From JBMNTP01 sp050945795 (GTDB lineage: Bacteria; Bacillota; Clostridia; Christensenellales; MGBC116941), in assembly GCA_050945795.1 (NCBI GenBank), contig JBMNTP010000001.1, positions 235,095-299,094 on the forward strand: 64,000 bases of DNA. The letters run 5' to 3'. The notes under the pieces are model-generated. The model worked only from the letters and a program-made list of their open reading frames with translations. It had not been told where the DNA came from and made no database searches. Both the position numbers and the translations under genes were made by a program. The first letter of the stretch is position 1; each line of letters opens with the position of its first letter. Below are positions 59,392 to 64,000 of this stretch, piece by piece.

Positions 59392-60204
59392 TCACTCCTG
59401 CTTTTGAAAAACAGACGGCCTTATAAAAGCAAACCCCGATTCCGCCCTATCGAGCGTTTCCGACTGCCCCAAGAACAGGTATCCGCCTTTAGCCAAAGCG
59501 GCATACAGCTTTTTAATAAGCCTGCGTTTTTCCTCTTTGCCAAAATATATCATTACATTGCGGCAGAATATGGCGTGAAACGGCTTTCTAAAAGGATAAA
59601 CGCTGTCATTGAGGTTAAATCGCCTAAGCACAATTTCTTTTTTAAGCGCAGCGCTTATATGGTAGGCGTCGCCCACCTTTTTAAAGTACCGTTTTACCCA
59701 TTTTTCGGGCAGCCGCTCTAGTGCCTCTGCCCCGTAAATGCCAAGAGCCGCCCCTTGCAAAGCCTTTCGCGATATATCTGTCGCAAGTATCTTCTTATCC
59801 CACAGCGCTCCCGCTTCACAAAGAACATCGTTTATAATCATGGCGAGGGTATAAGGCTCTTCGCCTGTTGAGCATCCCGCACTCCATATTCTAAGATCTT
59901 TATCGGGAATAGACGATATGAGCCGCGGCAGCACCTCAGACATAAAAAATCCGAGCTGCTCCGGCTCTCGCATAAAGTATGAATAATTTGTCGATAAGCG
60001 GTTTATAAGCTGGCTTGCCTCTTCGCCTGATCTGTCTTCAAACACATCGTTTAAATAGCTTGAGTAGCATTCAAAGCCTCTGCCATGCAGATAGTTGTTG
60101 AGCCGGGCTTCTATAAGCGTGCGCTTTGCCTTCATATTGATGCCAAAATTTGAGCTTAGGTAATCTGTAAGCAGCTCAAACTCACTGTCCTTTATCCGTA
60201 TCAT
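59392..60204 (-). CDS. cheR: Chemotaxis methyltransferase CheR
   Basis: The 270-residue protein has the N-terminal helical domain (FELLTDYLSSNFGINMKAKRTLIEARLNNYL) and the SAM-dependent methyltransferase core with IWSAGCSTGEEPYTLAMII (about residues 107-125), ILATDISRKAL (about 145) and IFCRNVMIYFGKEEKRRLIKKLYAALAKGGYLFLGQSETL (about 210-250). It methylates chemoreceptor glutamates. It sits between cheW and cheB. Confidence 0.96.
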   Translation of the reverse strand: MIRIKDSEFELLTDYLSSNFGINMKAKRTLIEARLNNYLHGRGFECYSSYLNDVFEDRSGEEASQLINRLSTNYSYFMREPEQLGFFMSEVLPRLISSIPDKDLRIWSAGCSTGEEPYTLAMIINDVLCEAGALWDKKILATDISRKALQGAALGIYGAEALERLPEKWVKRYFKKVGDAYHISAALKKEIVLRRFNLNDSVYPFRKPFHAIFCRNVMIYFGKEEKRRLIKKLYAALAKGGYLFLGQSETLDRAESGFAFIRPSVFQKQE

Positions 60205-60235
60205 ATAAACGCACTCCTCCTAGGCAGCTTACGCC

Positions 60236-60724
60236 TTACGCTCCGGCGTTAGCCGCCATCTCAAGACCGCTTGTTTCATCCTCATCAAACAGCCTTTCGC
60301 AGTCAATAAGCAGCCTTACCTCATCGCCCTGCATGGCTATGCCGTTTATATATCTGTTTTGCGCGCCGCTCTTGTTATCTGGCGGCGGTACGATATCCCC
60401 GCTCTTTATATCAAGCACATCGCTAACGCCTTCAACTATGATGCCGGCGCAAAGCCCGCCAATATCTATAACTATTATACAGGTGCGCTCTCCGTATTCT
60501 TTTTCGCTAAGTCCAAACTTCATCCTCATATCTATAACGGGTATTATACTGCCCCTAAGGTTTATAATGCCTTTTATATAAGCCGGAACTTCGGGTATCC
60601 TCGTTATGGTTTGCACTCCTATTATCTCGACTACAAACCCTATATCAACACCAAAGCACTCCTTGCCCACATTAAACGTAAGATATCGGCCCGCGGCCGC
60701 TATAGTTTGGGTATTTGTTTCCAT
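60236..60724 (-). CDS. cheW: Chemotaxis adaptor protein CheW
   Basis: The 162-residue protein is a single CheW domain: YLTFNVGKECFGVDIGFVVEIIGVQTITRIPEVPAYIKGIINLRGSIIPVIDMR (about residues 12-65), then RTCIIVIDIGGLCAGIIVEGVSDVLDI (about 80-107) and YINGIAMQGDEVRLLIDCERLF. It links receptors to CheA. GGAGGATG precedes the ATG. It is the first gene of a leftward unit of five and has a SigD-type promoter upstream. Confidence 0.95.
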   Translation of the reverse strand: METNTQTIAAAGRYLTFNVGKECFGVDIGFVVEIIGVQTITRIPEVPAYIKGIINLRGSIIPVIDMRMKFGLSEKEYGERTCIIVIDIGGLCAGIIVEGVSDVLDIKSGDIVPPPDNKSGAQNRYINGIAMQGDEVRLLIDCERLFDEDETSGLEMAANAGA

Positions 60725-60799
60725 GCCACATCCTCCGACAAAGCAGATTATTTAATAAAGGGCATACTCCCGCCCAATGAATAAAGATACACATTTTTA

Positions 60800-60826
60800 T
60801 AATCGGCTCTATTTCCTTAAACTTTA
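60800..60826 (-). promoter_or_regulatory. SigD/FliA-type promoter of cheW-cheR-cheB-fliM-fliY
   Basis: Minus strand TAAA (60823-60826), a 15-base spacer and GCCGATTA (60800-60807). The consensus is TAAA-N15-GCCGATAA, so it matches 11 of 12 positions. It lies about 75 bases ahead of the cheW start. Confidence 0.75.
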
Positions 60827-60917
60827 GAGCTGCTTGTTATTTTTTCATATTTTATAAGAACAATCGTTAAAAAACGGCGAAACAGCTTGTTCATAAGCCG
60901 TTTTTTTATATTTGCCC

Positions 60918-60944
60918 TAATCTTTTCGACAAAACTTTCGATAA
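60918..60944 (+). promoter_or_regulatory. SigD/FliA-type promoter of cheC-cheD-cheY-cheA
   Basis: TAAT (60918-60921), a 15-base spacer and TTCGATAA (60937-60944). This matches 9 of 12 consensus positions and is the weaker of the two divergent sites. It lies 60 bases before the cheC start. Confidence 0.55.
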
Positions 60945-61004
60945 TAAGTGATATAGCGGCAATCGGCTTATACGTCGGTTAGCCTATACAAAAGGCGGTT
61001 TAAT

Positions 61005-61634
61005 ATGTTCGACCTTGCCGATCTTAACGATAGCCAGCTCGATTTTTTAAGAGAGCTTGAAAATATAGGCGCGGCTCACGCCGCAACGGCGCTTTCGCAG
61101 ATGCTCGACTCAAGAGTATCACTTGAGCTGCCACGCGCCAGGTTTTGTGGCATAAACGCTATGCTCGAACTGCTTGACGGCCCCGAGAACATACTAGCCG
61201 CCACGCTCATGCCGCTATCAGGAGATATAAACGGCTTTATACTCGTAATACAGCAAGAGCGCGACGCTCATACGCTGTCCGAGTACGCCGCTGCGCTTAT
61301 AGGTGAAAAAGCCAAAGCACCGAACAGCGGCTTTTCAAATATGCAGCTATCCGCGATTATGGAATTATCGAATATACTCGCCGGCTCATATATAAGCGCT
61401 GTTTGCTCGCTTACCGGTATGTCTGTAAAAATGTCGGCGCCAAGCTTTGCGCTTGATATGGCCGGCTCGATTATGAGCATAGCTTCGGTGGCCGGCGACA
61501 GCGGGGATGAAGCTCTTTTCCTTGAAACTGTTTTTAGCAGCGGCAGTCCCGATATAGGCGGCCGCATTTATCTTATGCCCGATCCGCCCTCGTGCCGGCG
61601 GCTTATACTCGGCATGGAGCGGCAGCTTAAATGA
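61005..61634 (+). CDS. cheC: CheC-type CheY-phosphate phosphatase
   Basis: The 209-residue protein has two intact CheC motifs: RELENIGAAHAATALSQML (about residues 14-32) and IMELSNILAGSYISAV (about 115-130). Each has the Glu-x2-Asn pair and a Pro 23 residues after the Asn, the active form of the phosphatase. It dephosphorylates CheY-P and is stimulated by CheD. AAAGGCGG precedes the ATG. The stop codon overlaps the cheD start (ATGA). Confidence 0.93.
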   Translation: MFDLADLNDSQLDFLRELENIGAAHAATALSQMLDSRVSLELPRARFCGINAMLELLDGPENILAATLMPLSGDINGFILVIQQERDAHTLSEYAAALIGEKAKAPNSGFSNMQLSAIMELSNILAGSYISAVCSLTGMSVKMSAPSFALDMAGSIMSIASVAGDSGDEALFLETVFSSGSPDIGGRIYLMPDPPSCRRLILGMERQLK

Positions 61635-62113
61635 GCGATATATATATAGGGCTTTCAGAGCTTGACGTCGCGCTTAGTCCGCGCCGCCTTATAACAATGG
61701 GGCTGGGCTCCTGCATAGGTTTGGTGTTATACGACCCGGTTATACGCGCCGGCGGCATGGCGCATATAATGCTGCCGTCATCCCCGCAAGGAGCGCAAGA
61801 CGGCGGAGCGCGCTTTGCCGATACCGCCATACCCCTGCTGATAAACCGTCTTTTAGAGCTTGGCGCAGGACGCGCCCGGCTTGTAGCCAAGATGGCGGGC
61901 GGAGCGCATATGTTTGGCGGAGGATGGGATTGCGATGTTTTAAAGGTAGGTCTTAGAAACGCGCAAAAATGCCGCGAGCTGCTCTATGAGTGGCGTATAC
62001 CCCTTATTGCCGAGGATACCGGCGGAGGAGTAGGGCGGACGCTGGAATTCGATTGCGAAACCGGCCGCCTTAAAATACGCCTTGTGGCTATGAAAAAAGA
62101 AATCATAATTTAA
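61631..62113 (+). CDS. cheD: Chemoreceptor deamidase CheD
   Basis: The 160-residue protein has the CheD catalytic pattern: MGLGSCIGLVLYDP with the nucleophilic Cys (about residue 31), GGMAHIMLPS with the His (about 48) and RLVAKMAGGAHMF (about 82-94). It deamidates receptor glutamines and binds CheC. The start overlaps the cheC stop by 4 bases, and cheY follows after 26 bases. Confidence 0.95.
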   Translation: MSDIYIGLSELDVALSPRRLITMGLGSCIGLVLYDPVIRAGGMAHIMLPSSPQGAQDGGARFADTAIPLLINRLLELGAGRARLVAKMAGGAHMFGGGWDCDVLKVGLRNAQKCRELLYEWRIPLIAEDTGGGVGRTLEFDCETGRLKIRLVAMKKEIII

Positions 62114-62139
62114 ACAAAAAAGCAAGGAGGCTTAAATGT

Positions 62140-62496
62140 ATGAAAAGGGTTCTTGTAGTAGATGATGCCGCGTTTATGCGAGTATCTATAAAGAACATGC
62201 TTAGCAAGAACGGGTATGAGGTGGTAGGCGAAGCTGAAAACGGCCGCGTAGCACTCAAGAAGTACCAGGAAGTAGAGCCGGATATAGTTACTATGGATAT
62301 AACTATGCCGGATATGGACGGGCTTACCAGCCTTAAAGAGATACTATGCCTTGACCCCGGAGCCAATATCATAATGGTATCGGCTATGGGGCAGGAGGGC
62401 ATGGTACGCGAGGCGGTTATGGCGGGCGCCAAAGGCTTTATAGTGAAGCCTTTTAAAGAGGACGTAATACTTTCCGCCCTTCAAAAGCTTGGCTGA
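62140..62496 (+). CDS. cheY: Chemotaxis response regulator CheY
   Basis: The 118-residue protein is a single receiver domain: VLVVDDAAFMRVSI with the acidic pair, phosphoacceptor Asp in IVTMDITMPDMDG (about residue 53), IIMVSAMGQ with the switch Ser, and AGAKGFIVKPFKED with the Lys (about 104). Phosphorylated CheY binds FliM/FliY at the motor. GGAGG lies 9 bases before the ATG. Confidence 0.95.
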   Translation: MKRVLVVDDAAFMRVSIKNMLSKNGYEVVGEAENGRVALKKYQEVEPDIVTMDITMPDMDGLTSLKEILCLDPGANIIMVSAMGQEGMVREAVMAGAKGFIVKPFKEDVILSALQKLG

Positions 62497-62527
62497 AGCG
62501 TTGCGCAGAGAAAAGGTGGGTTGATAT

Positions 62528-64000
62528 ATGGAACGCGAATCGCTTCAGGATATATATATTCTCGAAAACAGACAATTGGCTGAGCGGCTCGAAGAACTGA
62601 TTTTAGACGCCGAGCGGCAGCTTTCTTTCAGCGCTAAAGCCATAGACGAGATATTTCGAATACTCCACACAATAAAAGGTGCGTCGGCTATGATGGGCTT
62701 TGACAGCCTTTCAGAAATGACTCATGCCCTTGAGGACATATTCTCGCATCTGCGCGCGCATGGCGCGAATAAGGATTTAAGCCGTCAAATATGCTCTATT
62801 GGCCTTAGGGCGGCGGACTTTATAAACGCATGCATAAACAACATCGAGCAAACAGGAGTTTGCCCCGATGCCGATGCCGCTCTTTTATCCGAAATCAACG
62901 CGCGGCGAGACAGCCTGCTTTCTACCGCCGATAAACCGGATAAAAAACCTGTATCAGAAGAGATAGCGGCTTTAGAGCATAGCGAGCATATAGATAGCAA
63001 AGCTTCTCGCTACCGCATAGAAATACGATTCGAGCCGAACTGCCAGATGGAAAATGTGCGAGCGTTTGGCATAGTAAAGTCGCTTGAAGGCATATGCGGT
63101 TCTATAAAAACAACGCCGCATGATCTTTCTGACAACGTCAGCTCCGATCAGATTAAAAAATCCGGCCTTATATTAAGCGTAGAGTCTGATGAAACGCTAG
63201 AGAGCATAAAGGCGGAACTTGATAAAGCTTTTTTTGTAGAGTCGGTAAAAATAAGCCATGAAGAAGAAAGTTTGCCCTCGCTTGAAACCGCAAAGGAATC
63301 GGGCGCGGCGCAAAGCTATGTCAATGTAAATCTTTCAAAGCTTGATAAGCTGATGGATCTTGTAGGCGAAATAATAATAGCCGAGTCCTCTTTAACCCGC
63401 GCGCCAAACGCCGCGCTATCACAAAGCGAAGGTTTTGATAAAGCCGCCCGGCAGCTGCGCAAGCTGCATAGCGAGCTGCGAGACATAGCAATGTCGGTAA
63501 GAATGGTACCGGTAGCGGCAACTTTTAATAAAATGCGGCGGCTGGTAAGGGACATATCTCTTAAAACAGGCAAAAAGGCCGAACTGCATATTTTGGGCGA
63601 AAGCACAGAGCTTGATAAAAACATTCTCGACAGGCTATCCGAGCCATTGATACATATAATCCGCAACTCCATAGATCACGGCATTGAGCAAGAGGATGAA
63701 AGGCTGTCCAAAGGAAAATCGCGCTCCGGCGTTATAAGATTATCCGCCCGCTCCGAAGGCGGCGACATACTTATAAGCGTATCCGATGACGGGCGTGGGC
63801 TTAACCGAGACGCGCTGCTAAAAAAGGGCATAGAGCGCGGGCTTGTTTCAGCATCACCGGACGAGCTTTCGGACAACGAGATTTATTCTCTTATATTTGC
63901 CGCTGGTTTTTCCACAAAGGAGGAGGTTACCGAATTCTCCGGTCGCGGCGTTGGCATGGACGCAGCGCTTAAAAGCATAGAAAAGGTAGGCGGCTCACTT
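62528..64000 (+). CDS. cheA: Chemotaxis histidine kinase CheA, C-terminus outside window
   Basis: The visible 491 residues begin MERESLQDIYILENRQLAERL. The P1 domain carries the phosphorylated His in RILHTIKGASAMMGF (about residue 45). A P2-like region lies at about 155-240 (YRIEIRFEPNC). The P3 dimerisation helix has VNLSKLDKLMDLVGEIIIAESSL (about 260), and P4 (the ATPase) has LIHIIRNSIDHGIE (N box, about 380), VSDDGRGLN (G1) and EFSGRGVGMDAA (G2). The CheW-like P5 domain lies beyond the window. Phosphate goes from CheA to CheY and CheB. It is the last visible gene of the rightward unit. Confidence 0.95.
   Translation, partial: MERESLQDIYILENRQLAERLEELILDAERQLSFSAKAIDEIFRILHTIKGASAMMGFDSLSEMTHALEDIFSHLRAHGANKDLSRQICSIGLRAADFINACINNIEQTGVCPDADAALLSEINARRDSLLSTADKPDKKPVSEEIAALEHSEHIDSKASRYRIEIRFEPNCQMENVRAFGIVKSLEGICGSIKTTPHDLSDNVSSDQIKKSGLILSVESDETLESIKAELDKAFFVESVKISHEEESLPSLETAKESGAAQSYVNVNLSKLDKLMDLVGEIIIAESSLTRAPNAALSQSEGFDKAARQLRKLHSELRDIAMSVRMVPVAATFNKMRRLVRDISLKTGKKAELHILGESTELDKNILDRLSEPLIHIIRNSIDHGIEQEDERLSKGKSRSGVIRLSARSEGGDILISVSDDGRGLNRDALLKKGIERGLVSASPDELSDNEIYSLIFAAGFSTKEEVTEFSGRGVGMDAALKSIEKVGGSL

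Noticed and set aside
1..64000. tRNA, rRNA and known riboswitches
   Set aside because: I looked through the intergenic gaps for cloverleaf ends, rRNA-like stretches and common riboswitch cores and recognised none. A covariance-model search would be decisive.

Overview
The window reads as a chromosome segment of an anaerobic, motile, endospore-forming member of the Firmicutes (Clostridia). The support is a GPR spore protease, GerMN-domain lipoproteins, FliY/FliM with CheC and CheD (the Firmicutes-type chemotaxis set), Gram-positive-style AGGAGG ribosome binding sites, ECF transporter S components, and the order comEC-holA-rpsT-gpr. Base composition is moderate, yet isoleucine is written mostly as ATA (16 of 21 Ile codons in the KDPG aldolase gene by my count). 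No rRNA, tRNA, CRISPR array, prophage or insertion sequence was recognised.

Layout. 1-5 kb: the 5' end of a glycerate kinase gene, an Ohr-type peroxidase, an HpcH/HpaI aldolase, a pyridoxal/pyridoxamine kinase, cysteine synthase and a KDPG-type aldolase. 5-9 kb: a BlaI-type repressor overlapping a VanW-like cell-wall gene, an ECF S component and fabD. 9-15 kb: a PRC-barrel protein, an unknown membrane protein, a NadD-YqeK fusion followed by rsfS, a low-GC membrane protein and a DacF-type carboxypeptidase. 15-24 kb: a long plus-strand run with a two-component system, two GerMN lipoproteins, an ECF S component, a metallo-hydrolase, comEC and holA. 24-38 kb: rpsT, gpr, a ProB-like kinase, DUF2461, a CARDB-like surface protein, ilvE, yigZ, tyrS, an aminotransferase, a flippase-like membrane protein, a nitroreductase, a short-chain dehydrogenase, an RluA-type synthase and an RNA methyltransferase. 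38-46 kb: a long type-2-like ileS, rarA, the serC-serA pair, a cupin and a HAD phosphatase. 46-55 kb: a DUF2207/LemA pair, a glutamate-synthase-like protein, an NlpC/P60 hydrolase, an iron alcohol dehydrogenase, an enolase-superfamily enzyme and an HD-GYP protein. 56-64 kb: a divergent chemotaxis locus, with cheW-cheR-cheB-fliM-fliY leftward and cheC-cheD-cheY-cheA rightward (cheA cut by the window end).

Genes that appear to work together. The chemotaxis halves share one intergenic region carrying SigD-type promoter sequences on both strands. The BlaI repressor has a paired repeat between a good promoter and its own gene, so the blaI-vanW unit is probably autoregulated. serC-serA make serine, and cysK uses the activated product for cysteine. 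nadD-yqeK-rsfS is the usual NAD/ribosome-silencing neighbourhood, but here the first two are one polypeptide with no ordinary start codon.

The most unusual non-coding structure is a composite intergenic repeat of about 180-210 bases found three times (about 1.9, 9.2 and 56.0 kb), always with the same two palindromic modules in the same order. At the 55.6 kb site its first module has expanded into four tandem units of about 91 bases.
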